NCBI GenBank assembly: GCA_964420045.1 | Contig: CAYQPQ010000016.1 | Coordinates: 1 to 30,068, forward strand | DNA length: 30,068 nt | Reading direction: 5' to 3' | Source of the DNA: GCA-016699975 sp964420045 | Lineage (GTDB): Bacteria; Patescibacteriota; Minisyncoccia; Moranbacterales; UBA1568 | Shown: positions 1 to 7,142 of the stretch, piece after piece | How the letters are laid out: the number at the start of each line of letters is the position of its first letter | How positions within the stretch are numbered: the stretch's first letter is position 1 | Position numbers and translations under genes: made by a program | The notes under the pieces: generated by a model | Told to the model about the DNA's origin: nothing | Seen by the model: only the letters and a program-made list of their open reading frames with translations | Database searches by the model: none

Positions 1-62
1 GATCACGAAACAAGTCTATCACGGAAAGTTCGGTTTCATAGTGTGATGTGTATAGCAGCAAC

Positions 63-791
63 TCACACATTCAGCGCTCGAGTCACACTCAATGCCGCCT
101 CACGCATTGCCTCTACTGTCGGCTGTTCATAGATATAACGCCCGACAATGGCATGAAATTCCGGACCAGCCGCATGACCGCATTCGGTAATGCTACCTCC
201 TTGGGAAATAAATCCCGGGGCATACAGTACAAATCCCCCCTCTCCCAATTCATCCAGAAGCCACCCGCGAATCCACTGAACCCACTCGAGCTTTGTTCCC
301 GGCACCACGAAATGCCGTACGCCCAATTTGCAGGCGCGCTGATAGATCTTTTTAGGCGCATCGTCGTCGATATAGCCACCTTCGCTCACAAGAAACTGGG
401 GATGCGTCATCATTCCGCCCGTTAGAACAGCGAGCCCTTCATTAAAGCAGGCTTCCGTCCATGCTTCCTGCGTCCTTGGTCCAGTAAACGGAAAAAGAAT
501 AGCCGCATTTACACCACTCCATTCCAACGCTCTTGCAAACGGCGCTCCCATCTCGGGAATATCTGTTCCTCCTTTTTGGTGATCGTAGATAATGGGGAAA
601 TCCGAACCCATCACATCTCTGATCGCCATAATAGCTCTATCCAAATCACACATGCCCAGAAGAGACCCGAGCTTGAAAGCCCCTATGCCAGGAATCTCAT
701 AGATACCCTCTATAAGCCTATCGAGGGAGTCCAGGTCAATTACGTCTGCAGCAACAATCACACTCCTCTCTGCCTCGATGATTCTTTTCAT
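63..791 (-). CDS. pyrF: Orotidine 5'-phosphate decarboxylase-like protein
   Basis: The likely role is decarboxylation of OMP to UMP, the last step of de novo pyrimidine synthesis, in the cytoplasm. The 242-residue protein fits the family length. Seen: the motif YDHQKGGTDIP (D70, K73, D77), which matches the catalytic Asp-Lys-Asp cluster, a late APGFISQGG loop and GRYIYEQP, which match the phosphate-gripping region. The Lys-Asp spacing is one residue longer on each side than in the classic D-x-K-x-x-D motif, so this is a divergent branch, and another TIM-barrel decarboxylase of the same superfamily is possible. ATG 791 is chosen because GAGGAG lies 7 nt upstream; GTG 794 is in frame. It lies 104 bp downstream of leuS, with a possible promoter of its own. 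No other pyrimidine gene is in the window. Confidence 0.8.
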   Translation of the reverse strand: MKRIIEAERSVIVAADVIDLDSLDRLIEGIYEIPGIGAFKLGSLLGMCDLDRAIMAIRDVMGSDFPIIYDHQKGGTDIPEMGAPFARALEWSGVNAAILFPFTGPRTQEAWTEACFNEGLAVLTGGMMTHPQFLVSEGGYIDDDAPKKIYQRACKLGVRHFVVPGTKLEWVQWIRGWLLDELGEGGFVLYAPGFISQGGSITECGHAAGPEFHAIVGRYIYEQPTVEAMREAALSVTRALNV

Positions 792-864
792 CACAAATCT
801 CCTCGATAAATCACAAGTTGGTAAATCAACTATCCCGCCTCACGATTTCGCAAGACGCATCATC

Positions 865-894
865 AGCTTAGAAAATATTCCCTTCTTTTGTCAA
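865..894 (-). promoter_or_regulatory. Possible sigma70 promoter for pyrF
   Basis: On the minus strand a perfect -35 box TTGACA (889-894) is followed after 18 bp by the weak -10 box TAAGCT (865-870). It would give a leader of about 65 nt before the pyrF start. The -35 box is good and the -10 box poor, so the call is tentative. Confidence 0.35.
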
Positions 895-897
895 CAT

Positions 898-3800
898 TTA
901 ACCCACCACAAAATTCACGAGGCGGTCTTGGACGAAGATGGTCTTCCGAATTTCTCTTCCTTCGAGATACTTCACGACAAGAGCGTCTCGGCGCGCTGCC
1001 GATTCTACCTCTTCCTGCGAAGACCCAGCAGCGACGCGGAGTCGCGCACGGAGCTTTCCATTGATCTGCACCACCACCTCCACTTCGTCTGCAACCAGAT
1101 ACTTCTGATTTGCCTGTGGCCACTTCGCCGAGAGAATCGATTCCGCATTGCCGACAAGATTCCACAATTCTTCCGCCATATGTGGCGCAAAAGGAGAAAG
1201 CAAGAGTAAGAGTGTTTCAAAATCTTCTTGCAATATCGAATCCGCCTTCTCCATCTCATTTACCAGAATCATGAGCGCACTGATCGCCGTATTAAACCGC
1301 ATCGCCTCGATATCCTCCGACACTTTCTTGATCGTCTTGTGCAGAGCGATACGCAATAACCTCTTATCATTCCCCCTTGTTTGCTTGTTGTTTGTTGTTG
1401 GTTGCTTGTTGACCGTTCTTTGAAGTTTCCACACCTTCTCCAAAAACCGCCGCGCGCCCGCAATACTTTCTTCGCTCCACGCGACCGCCTGCTCAAACGG
1501 TCCCATAAACATTTCATAAACCCGAAGCGTGTCCGCGCCGAACCGCCGCACAATATCGTCCGGATTCACCACATTGCCCTTGGATTTGCTCATCTTGACG
1601 CCGCCTTCGGCGAGAATCAGCCCATGCGACGTGCGCTTAGCATAGGGCTCTGCCGTTGGCACGACCCCGATATCGTAGAGAAACTTGTGCCAAAATCGCG
1701 AATAGAGCAAATGTAACGTCGTATGTTCCATCCCGCCATTGTACCAATCAACTCCGCCCGCATCCGCCGATGTGGGAGCATTTCGGACAGACGGCTTCAT
1801 CCAGTATTCAAGAGCTTCTTGGCTCGCGAGTGCCCGATCGTTCTTCGGATCCGTATAGCGAAGATAATACCAGCTCGACCCCGCCCAGTTCGGCATCGTG
1901 TCCGTCTCGCGACGCGCCGGTCCCCAGCAAACAGAGCACGTCGTCGCAACCCATTCCTCCATCGCCGCCAAAGGCGACTCTCCCGTCTCCGTCGGCACAT
2001 AGGATTCCACCACTGGAAGCTTGAGCGGCAACTCCTCCTCCGGCACCGCCACCCACCCGGGGTTTAAGGCCTCTCCTTCGTTGTTAGTTGTACGTTGTTT
2101 GTTGTCAGTTCGTTTTTTGCACTCTGCGCAAAAAACGAGCGGAATCGGTTCCCCCCAATAGCGCTGCCGTGAAAACACCCAGTCGCGAAGCTTGTAATTC
2201 GTTTGTCTCTTTCCCAATCCTTCTTTCTCCAACCACGCTGTCATTTTCTCTCGCACCTCGTCAGAATGAAGTCCCGTAAACTCCCCCGAGTCAACCAATA
2301 CACCATCATCAGTATATGCGTCTAAATCCTTAAGAAAATGCTCAAAATAATATCGATGATGGCTAAAGAGATTAGATTGCAATATATCTTCTTTCGCTAA
2401 CCAAATACCATCCTTTATCGCATGATCCATTATCTCAACACGTTTGCCACTTTTCAGACGAACAACGAACACGGCTTCATGAGCAAGTTCTTCGCGAGAT
2501 TTTCGACTTTTGTATCCTCGAGCATAGGCATGCCGGAACAGACACCGTTCGACATTCATATCACTATAACCAGACTCCTCCATTACTTCTCGCTGAATAG
2601 CCTCGCTCAAGTTTTCCCCATCTTCTACCTTTCCTCCAACAAAGCCCCTTTGTCCGGTCTTGAACTGTACGACGTAATACAAATCTTTTTCCCAATGCTT
2701 GACTATGGCTGTTTCAGCATTAAACCGAAAAACTTCTTTGTTGCTCCGCGGAGCATCGTCACCGGTTACAACGACATACGGCGCAACAACCGATCTCATC
2801 GGAAGCACATACTTCTTCGCAAACTCCCAGTCCCGCTCATCATGCGCCGGCACCGCCATCACCGCACCCGTCCCATAATTCCCGAGCACATAGTCCGCCA
2901 CAAATATCGGAACACTCTCACCCGTAAACGGATTTATCACCTCTATTCCCTCGAGCTTTACACCTGTTTTTTCTTTCGTCGCATCCAACCGATCCTGCTC
3001 TGTTTTCTTTTTCACTTGATCAAGATACTTTTTTACCTCCCCGTAATTCGTAATTCGCGCTTCGTACCTCTTGATACTCTCATGTTCCGGCGCCACCACC
3101 ACATACGTGCACCCGAATATCGTATCCACCCTCGTCGTAAAGACTTCGATATACCGCTCTTGTTGGCTCTGATAAAAACGCAGAACTTCCTTGGTAAATT
3201 CCGAAACATTTTCACTCAACAATGCTTCTTTCGGCGTCAATGAAGCAATTTCCTCGCCCTCATGTAACTTCAAACTCCTTTGCGAAACACGAGAAACAAA
3301 AAACATTTTTATTGTTTCGCCCGGGGTATTCTTACTTGGAAAATCTCCGATAAAAGTTATCTGATCAGAGACAAGAGAAATTCCAAGTTCCTCACGACAC
3401 TCGCGCTTGACACATTCATCCGGAGATTCGTTTTCGTGTTTCCCACCACCAAAGGGCGTTACCATACCGGAATCCCTTGCTGTCTTCATGTCACGTCGCT
3501 GAAAGAGGAATTTTCCCGCTGTGTCCTGTATCAAAAAACCAACGCCAGCCCATGGTGTATCATTTTCCAATATTGAATGTTGAATGTTGAATTTGATCCT
3601 CGTCCCTTCCGATTTCCCGATCCAATTGCGCTGTTGCGTCTTCACTCGGTCGGGATAATCCACCATATCGAGATCACGATCGAGCCGATCGGCATATTTG
3701 GTAATCGCGAGCATCCACTGTTCTTTCTCTCTTTTTCCTGTCGGGCCGCCACACCGCTCGCACACGCCGCCAATCGCCTCTTCATTCGCCAGCCCGATCC

Positions 3801-4293
3801 GGCATGACGGACACCAGTTGATGTCCATCTTCGCCTTGTATGCCAAGCCATTCTTGAAGAGCTGGAGGAAAATCCACTGTGTCCACTTATAGTACGCCGG
3901 ATCCGTCGTGTTTATTTCTCTCGACCAATCGAAAGAAATCCCGATATTTTTGACTTGTTGCCGGAAGTTATCGGTGTTTTTCTTAGTGACCACTTCCGGA
4001 TGAATACCATGCTTCACGGCATAGTTTTCCGTCGGAAGTCCGAAGGCATCCCAGCCGAACGGATAGAGCACTTCATACCCTTCCATTCGACGCTTTCTCG
4101 CCAACGAATCAAGTGCAACATACGGCCGGACATGCCCCACATGCAAACCGTCCCCGGACGGATAAGGGAACTCCACCAAGGCATAGAACTTCTTCTTTTT
4201 CGATCCGGTTTTCGCATGAAAAATCCCTTTCTCTTCCCAGTATTTCTGCCACTTCGATTCTATTTCCTTTGGGTCGTACGAAGCGTGTTTCAT
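898..4293 (-). CDS. leuS: Leucyl-tRNA synthetase with two inserted Nudix domains
   Basis: Charges tRNA-Leu with leucine. At 1131 residues it is about 250 longer than typical bacterial LeuRS. Seen in order: HVGH (51-54); zinc-type cysteines C161/C164/C178/C181; start of the CP1 editing domain; Nudix insert 1 (about 245-375) with a full box, G283 to I305; the editing motif TTRVDTIFG (386-394); GTGAVMAVPAHDERD (474-488) with both editing aspartates; Nudix insert 2 (about 505-660) with a full box, G554 to Y576; a second CxxC pair (722/725, 786/789); KMSKS (900-904); anticodon-binding and C-terminal domains. Both inserts sit in CP1, in positions occupied by short loops in E. coli and Thermus LeuRS. 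No stop or frameshift is seen, and all synthetase motifs survive, so it is probably active. Four short word-repeats are translated in frame. The start is ATG 4293; GGAGG is too far upstream to be convincing. Confidence 0.95.
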   Translation of the reverse strand: MKHASYDPKEIESKWQKYWEEKGIFHAKTGSKKKKFYALVEFPYPSGDGLHVGHVRPYVALDSLARKRRMEGYEVLYPFGWDAFGLPTENYAVKHGIHPEVVTKKNTDNFRQQVKNIGISFDWSREINTTDPAYYKWTQWIFLQLFKNGLAYKAKMDINWCPSCRIGLANEEAIGGVCERCGGPTGKREKEQWMLAITKYADRLDRDLDMVDYPDRVKTQQRNWIGKSEGTRIKFNIQHSILENDTPWAGVGFLIQDTAGKFLFQRRDMKTARDSGMVTPFGGGKHENESPDECVKRECREELGISLVSDQITFIGDFPSKNTPGETIKMFFVSRVSQRSLKLHEGEEIASLTPKEALLSENVSEFTKEVLRFYQSQQERYIEVFTTRVDTIFGCTYVVVAPEHESIKRYEARITNYGEVKKYLDQVKKKTEQDRLDATKEKTGVKLEGIEVINPFTGESVPIFVADYVLGNYGTGAVMAVPAHDERDWEFAKKYVLPMRSVVAPYVVVTGDDAPRSNKEVFRFNAETAIVKHWEKDLYYVVQFKTGQRGFVGGKVEDGENLSEAIQREVMEESGYSDMNVERCLFRHAYARGYKSRKSREELAHEAVFVVRLKSGKRVEIMDHAIKDGIWLAKEDILQSNLFSHHRYYFEHFLKDLDAYTDDGVLVDSGEFTGLHSDEVREKMTAWLEKEGLGKRQTNYKLRDWVFSRQRYWGEPIPLVFCAECKKRTDNKQRTTNNEGEALNPGWVAVPEEELPLKLPVVESYVPTETGESPLAAMEEWVATTCSVCWGPARRETDTMPNWAGSSWYYLRYTDPKNDRALASQEALEYWMKPSVRNAPTSADAGGVDWYNGGMEHTTLHLLYSRFWHKFLYDIGVVPTAEPYAKRTSHGLILAEGGVKMSKSKGNVVNPDDIVRRFGADTLRVYEMFMGPFEQAVAWSEESIAGARRFLEKVWKLQRTVNKQPTTNNKQTRGNDKRLLRIALHKTIKKVSEDIEAMRFNTAISALMILVNEMEKADSILQEDFETLLLLLSPFAPHMAEELWNLVGNAESILSAKWPQANQKYLVADEVEVVVQINGKLRARLRVAAGSSQEEVESAARRDALVVKYLEGREIRKTIFVQDRLVNFVVG
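1377..1412. repeat. TTGTTTG-type word repeat inside leuS
   Basis: A low-complexity run built of TTGTTTG, TTGTTG and TTGCTTG words. It is translated in frame as NKQPTTNNKQ at LeuRS residues 962-971, between the catalytic core and the anticodon-binding domain. A related run lies at 2080-2112. Confidence 0.6.
2080..2112. repeat. TTGTTTG-type word repeat inside leuS
   Basis: The second copy of the same word family, with TTGTTAG, TTGTACG and TTGTTTG units. It is translated as TDNKQRTTNNEG at LeuRS residues 729-740, inside the loop between the two CxxC pairs of the zinc-type module. Confidence 0.6.
3042..3068. repeat. TAATTCG/TTCGTAC word repeat inside leuS
   Basis: Consecutive words CGTAATTCG, TAATTCG and CGCTTCGTAC. 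They are translated as YEARITNYGE at LeuRS residues 410-419, in the editing domain. The same word family flanks the S23 gene at 6692-6720 and 7078-7106. Confidence 0.6.
3573..3593. repeat. Tandem 7-mer repeat inside leuS
   Basis: Three tandem 7-mers, TTGAATG, TTGAATG and TTGAATT, total 21 bp and so keep the reading frame. They encode LeuRS residues 234-240 (KFNIQHS), immediately before Nudix insert 1 begins. Confidence 0.7.
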
Positions 4294-4317
4294 AAGCTAC
4301 AATTAACAAGTACCTCC

Positions 4318-4346
4318 ATCCTAGCCCGAAGAAGAGGGTTTTTCAA
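4318..4346 (-). promoter_or_regulatory. Probable promoter for leuS
   Basis: On the minus strand, -35 TTGAAA (4341-4346), a 17-bp spacer and -10 TAGGAT (4318-4323). Transcription would start near 4311, giving an 18-nt leader before the leuS ATG, without a Shine-Dalgarno sequence. Confidence 0.5.
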
Positions 4347-4357
4347 GACAACAAATG

Positions 4358-4386
4358 AGGAGCTGGTCAAATCTGACACAGCTCCT
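4358..4386 (-). terminator. Stem-loop after the Sel1-like gene
   Basis: AGGAGCTG and CAGCTCCT form an 8-bp stem extended by GTCA/TGAC around an AATC loop. It starts 5 bp past the minus-strand stop at 4391. The following minus-strand bases are only moderately T-rich, so termination is plausible but not textbook. Confidence 0.45.
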
Positions 4387-4390
4387 TTCG

Positions 4391-4849
4391 CTAAAGTTGA
4401 GATATTATTCTCTCTACATGTGGGAACGGAATATCATGAAATTTACTACAACAAAGAGAGCATCCCCGTCTTGCTCCCTCCATGAAACATTGAGTTGCCG
4501 CAACTGCATCCAGAGGCACTCCGATACCACGCGAGTGACACATTCCGAAAGAGTACCACGCTGGGGGACAACCTCCGACAGATGTTACTTCGCGAAGCAG
4601 AGAAATTGCCTCCCTATCCTTCTCGTCGGATATTCCATCCAATCCGGCAAGCAGAGCTGTCGCAAAAATATTTGCAACCCAAGGATCCACCGCAGGATTC
4701 CGAAATGACCGACATTGCCCAATAAATATGCGCGCATCTCCTCGCACGTAAGCATCCTTGAGAAGATTTGTATTCTTGTCCGATAGCAAGAATGGCAGTA
4801 CAAACAAAGCGCCCTCCCGCCACAAATAAACCGAGAATGGAGTCAACAT
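4391..4849 (-). CDS. Small Sel1-like repeat protein
   Basis: A 152-residue protein of unknown function. Residues about 57-92 and 97-131 resemble two Sel1-type helical repeats: the second has the pattern WYSFGMCHSRGIGVPLDAVA followed by an EGARRG ending. Such repeats usually mediate protein-protein contacts. The N-terminus (VLPFLL near 17-22) is hydrophobic but too short for a sure membrane segment. GGAGG lies 7 nt before ATG 4849, one of the better ribosome binding sites in the window, which supports translation. It follows the DUF4349 gene by 44 bp on the same strand and is probably cotranscribed with it. The two-repeat array is unusually small. Several cysteines cluster near 115-124. The Sel1 assignment rests on pattern similarity only. 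Confidence 0.6.
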   Translation of the reverse strand: MLTPFSVYLWREGALFVLPFLLSDKNTNLLKDAYVRGDARIFIGQCRSFRNPAVDPWVANIFATALLAGLDGISDEKDREAISLLREVTSVGGCPPAWYSFGMCHSRGIGVPLDAVAATQCFMEGARRGCSLCCSKFHDIPFPHVERIISQL

Positions 4850-4893
4850 TCCAAACCCTCCACAATCTTACTCACTTAAAGAACCAGAACGAG

Positions 4894-5997
4894 CTACACC
4901 CTTTGACGCAACCCTCTATACATCATTTTCCCAATTCTATACACAATATACACTCCCAAAAGGTACAGTAGAAACACCGGAACCACCGAGACCACGAAAT
5001 AAATCGCGCCATCGATAAAGTTTCGGAATTGAGAGATCAATGCATTGACCGCATCTTTTACGGTTTGCCACGGTCGCCAGGTCTGTGTCGTCGTACCCAC
5101 ACGTGCGTCTTCACTCAAAGAAACTGTGACCGATGCCATGTCGGTTTGCGACTCCATGTACTTCTTCTGCGTCTCGAGCTGTTCGATTTCACCGCGAACC
5201 CGCGAGAGCTCACGCGTCACCTCGAGTACATCCGACACTTTCCCCGACGTCGTATTGAGAATCTTCGTAAAAGCATCTTCCTCGGCATACTTATTCTTGA
5301 TGCGCGCTTCGAGATCGGCAAACTGCGCCGTCACATCGCTCGCCGATGACGATTCGTTGAGCACGACACTCGCAATGCCGCGAATCGCCGCATTCGCCTC
5401 GGCGAATTTGTCCGAGGGAATATTGATCGTCACCGAACCCGTGCGCATCGCATTCGACGAACGCGTCGATGCACCATATCCCAATGATTCGTCTTGCATC
5501 ATTGGCATCGGAAAGCTCGGAACATCACTTGCTAACGATCTCGATGCGGTAAATCCGCCGAGTCGCGTCGCAATGCGATCAATTTCGTCTGCCGACCACT
5601 CGGCATCTTCCACGCGAATCGATATCGAGCCACTTCTCACCACGCGCTTTTCCATACCGGACGATACATCGCTCGCCACATCCGGTGCAACCGCCGAAAG
5701 GGAGCTTCCCTCCGCCATCATTTTCCCCGCATATCCCGCTCCGGGCGCATCCGTCGCAAGCGGAGCCGGCGATCCGGTTGGAGTACCATATTCATCAGCG
5801 TCCCTCATCATATTTCCCATTCCTCGCCAAGAGAATTCTCCACTTGAAACAGTCGTCCCGGAATTGCCGCTTTGCCGATATGACACACTGCGATTGATGC
5901 CCTTTCCAAAAAAGACGACGAATATCGCGATCAGCAACACGCCGACCGCCGCATATGCCAGCCATCGCGTCATTTTCACAAAAAGCTCTTGGTTCAT
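4894..5997 (-). CDS. DUF4349 family membrane protein
   Basis: This is a 367-residue envelope protein of unknown biochemical function. Seen: an N-terminal membrane helix (WLAYAAVGVLLIAIFVVFF), a low-complexity Gly/Ser/Ala-rich stretch, then the DUF4349 core with VRSGSISIRVED, GSVTINIPSDKF, a coiled-coil-like segment containing ADLEARIKNKYAEE and ELSRVRGEIEQLETQ, and a final membrane segment (AIYFVVSVVPVFLLYLLGVY) followed by a basic tail. The topology suggests an extracytoplasmic core tethered at both ends. ATG 5997 is preferred because a TATACT box at 6026-6031 would place the transcript start near 6019, so ATG 6021 would be missed. Neither start has a good ribosome binding site. The Sel1-like gene follows on the same strand. 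Confidence 0.8.
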   Translation of the reverse strand: MNQELFVKMTRWLAYAAVGVLLIAIFVVFFGKGINRSVSYRQSGNSGTTVSSGEFSWRGMGNMMRDADEYGTPTGSPAPLATDAPGAGYAGKMMAEGSSLSAVAPDVASDVSSGMEKRVVRSGSISIRVEDAEWSADEIDRIATRLGGFTASRSLASDVPSFPMPMMQDESLGYGASTRSSNAMRTGSVTINIPSDKFAEANAAIRGIASVVLNESSSASDVTAQFADLEARIKNKYAEEDAFTKILNTTSGKVSDVLEVTRELSRVRGEIEQLETQKKYMESQTDMASVTVSLSEDARVGTTTQTWRPWQTVKDAVNALISQFRNFIDGAIYFVVSVVPVFLLYLLGVYIVYRIGKMMYRGLRQRV

Positions 5998-6025
5998 AGG
6001 TGAGAGTTTATGGATGTTCATCTCC

Positions 6026-6031
6026 AGTATA
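6026..6031 (-). promoter_or_regulatory. Possible -10 box for the DUF4349 gene
   Basis: The minus strand reads TATACT (5 of 6 consensus), about 28 bp before the chosen ATG 5997. The -35 region is poor, so the call is tentative. Confidence 0.3.
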
Positions 6032-6046
6032 CACCCGAGAGACATG

Positions 6047-6081
6047 GAAAGAAAATTCCCGCAGGCATCGCGCTCGCGGGA
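6047..6081 (-). terminator. Intrinsic terminator of the ATP synthase operon
   Basis: TCCCGC (6057-6062) and GCGGGA (6076-6081) form a GC-rich stem. On the minus strand it is followed by a T-rich tract, ATTTTCTTTC. It lies downstream of atpC, beyond the palindromic element at 6099-6238, and upstream of the DUF4349 gene. Confidence 0.65.
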
Positions 6082-6098
6082 GATTCTCTCATTTCTCA

Positions 6099-6238
6099 GA
6101 GGGTGTCTAAAAAGCTCTACAAAAATGCACAATGTAACCGCTTTTCCGAAAGAAATTCTTTTTTTGCTTGTCTTACACTTCGTACGAAAGCCGCAAAAAA
6201 GAATTTCTTTCGGAAAAATAGCCTTTTTAGACACACTC
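6099..6238. repeat. 140-bp palindromic element, copy 1
   Basis: Long inverted-repeat element with ends GAGGGTGTCTAAAAAG and CTTTTTAGACACACTC. The inner arms TTTCCGAAAGAAATTC and GAATTTCTTTCGGAAA also pair. The loop contains CTTACACTTCGTACG. The left arm carries an extra segment (GCTCTACAAAAATG...) that is absent from the right arm. It is flanked on both sides by TCA, which may be a 3-bp target duplication. It has no coding capacity and starts 8 bp after the atpC stop. Copy 2 is at 18293-18448. Its size and structure are like a MITE or a REP/BIME-type element; no matching transposase is in the window. Confidence 0.85.
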
Positions 6239-6246
6239 TCAGGAGA

Positions 6247-6687
6247 TCACACGCCGGTCTCCGGACTTTTCCCGATATGACTTCGATGCTTCTTGGCAAC
6301 ATGAAGCCGCGCCCACGCGCGTTCAAGCGCCGCAACGTGCATCTCATGTTCCTCGGCAGACACATCAATGCGCTTCTCGCGAATTTCCCGCGCGCGCTCC
6401 TCGGCACGTTCCGCCCGCTCCACGTCTATCTCATCAGCCCGTTCCGCCGCATCCGCGAGGACAGAGAGCGTGTTATTGTGAAATTCCACAAATCCGCCCA
6501 ATATCGCGAAGCTCTGCACATCACCGCGCACCGTCTCAATGCGTGCTTCGCCTGGCTTGAGCGTCGCGATATACGGAATATGATCCGGCAATATCGTCAC
6601 CTCCCCCGCCTCGGTCGGCAGAGTCACCTGAGCAACGTCTTCGTTGCAAAGAATACGATCAGGGGTAACAAATTTAAGATGAATCAT
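6247..6687 (-). CDS. atpC: ATP synthase F1 epsilon subunit
   Basis: Part of the central stalk of F1; it couples rotation to catalysis and can inhibit ATP hydrolysis. The 146-residue length is normal. Seen: the N-terminal beta-barrel pattern VTPDRILCNEDVAQVTLPTEAGEVTILPDH (residues about 6-35), GEARIETVRGD and FAILGGFVEFHNNTLSVLAD, followed by the charged two-helix C-terminal domain. The tail is extended and basic (HVAKKHRSHIG). It is the last gene of the operon. It is separated from atpD by an inserted S23-type gene, so its expression depends on readthrough. No Shine-Dalgarno sequence is seen at ATG 6687; the leader is instead word-repeat sequence. Confidence 0.95.
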   Translation of the reverse strand: MIHLKFVTPDRILCNEDVAQVTLPTEAGEVTILPDHIPYIATLKPGEARIETVRGDVQSFAILGGFVEFHNNTLSVLADAAERADEIDVERAERAEERAREIREKRIDVSAEEHEMHVAALERAWARLHVAKKHRSHIGKSPETGV

Positions 6688-6691
6688 AGAG

Positions 6692-6720
6692 GATCGAAGA
6701 ACGAATCAAGAAGTACGAAT
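6692..6720. repeat. Inverted-repeat flank of the S23 gene, atpC side
   Basis: GATCGAAGAACGAATCAAG followed by AAGTACGAAT. It is an imperfect inverted repeat of 7078-7106; both arms begin with GATC on their outer side and share GAAGTACGA. It lies between the S23 stop codon and the atpC start. Confidence 0.6.
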
Positions 6721-7124
6721 TATGAACGGGAGGTTTTAATGAGACCGTTTATCATTTTACTGAGAGATACCGTATCTTGAGCGAGTTTGTCAAAAACACC
6801 CTTGTCGATATACTCGATATCCCGAGCGATGAGGAGCTGATTCTGTAGCTCGGTCAATGATCCGAGTGAGATAAAATAGAATTGAATCTTTTCTTTTTTT
6901 GAGAATCGACTAAAACCTTCTGCTATGTTTGAAGTGAACGATACCGCCGCCCTTCGTATTTGCGAAGTCAAACCAAACATTTCCTCCTTTGGAAAACTCT
7001 TAGTAACCCCGTAGATATCCACCACAAACCGATGTCCGGGTTTCCACACTCGCAAATCAGTAAACGAAGATATTTTTCGTGACTCGTACTTCGTGCTTCG
7101 TAGATCTTCCATATGCAATATCAC
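6720..7124 (-). CDS. Four-helix-bundle protein (S23 / 23S rRNA intervening-sequence type)
   Basis: A 134-residue protein of the S23 (IVS-encoded, bAvd-like) four-helix-bundle family. Seen: the typical series FTDLRVWKPGHRFV, SFPKEEMFGLTSQIRRAAVS, SNIAEGFSRFSKKE, FYFISLGSLTELQNQ. Family members are found inside 23S rRNA intervening sequences, with diversity-generating retroelements, and as orphans in candidate-phyla genomes; their function is mostly unclear. It sits between atpD (18 bp gap) and atpC. Residues 7-16 (LRSTKYESRK) are encoded by the flanking repeat, so the repeat has been recruited into the protein. GTG 7124 is chosen because AAGGA lies 4 nt upstream; ATG 7112 is the alternative. 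The position and flanks suggest a passenger of an inserted element. No reverse transcriptase is nearby. Confidence 0.9.
   Translation of the reverse strand: MILHMEDLRSTKYESRKISSFTDLRVWKPGHRFVVDIYGVTKSFPKEEMFGLTSQIRRAAVSFTSNIAEGFSRFSKKEKIQFYFISLGSLTELQNQLLIARDIEYIDKGVFDKLAQDTVSLSKMINGLIKTSRS
7078..7106. repeat. Inverted-repeat flank of the S23 gene, atpD side
   Basis: Built of CGTACTTCGTGCTTCGTAG and ending in GATC. It is the partner of 6692-6720 and is translated as the start of the S23 protein. Confidence 0.6.
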
Positions 7125-7142
7125 TCATTCCTTCATTATTCC

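Noticed and set aside
2422..3243. Long plus-strand frame opposite leuS (273 codons)
   Set aside because: It is the antisense shadow of the leuS Nudix region, has no recognisable motifs and no promoter or ribosome binding site.
3169..3561. The LeuRS inserts as inteins or homing elements
   Set aside because: No intein splice motifs (N-terminal Cys block, C-terminal His-Asn) or homing-endonuclease motif is present; both inserts have complete Nudix boxes.
6021..6234. Upstream extension of the DUF4349 protein
   Set aside because: The added residues translate the palindromic element 6099-6238 and a terminator; they are not protein-like.
5045..6280. Long plus-strand frame of 411 codons opposite the DUF4349 gene
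   Set aside because: The minus-strand frame carries family motifs and membrane helices; the plus-strand one is compositionally odd and runs through the palindromic element.
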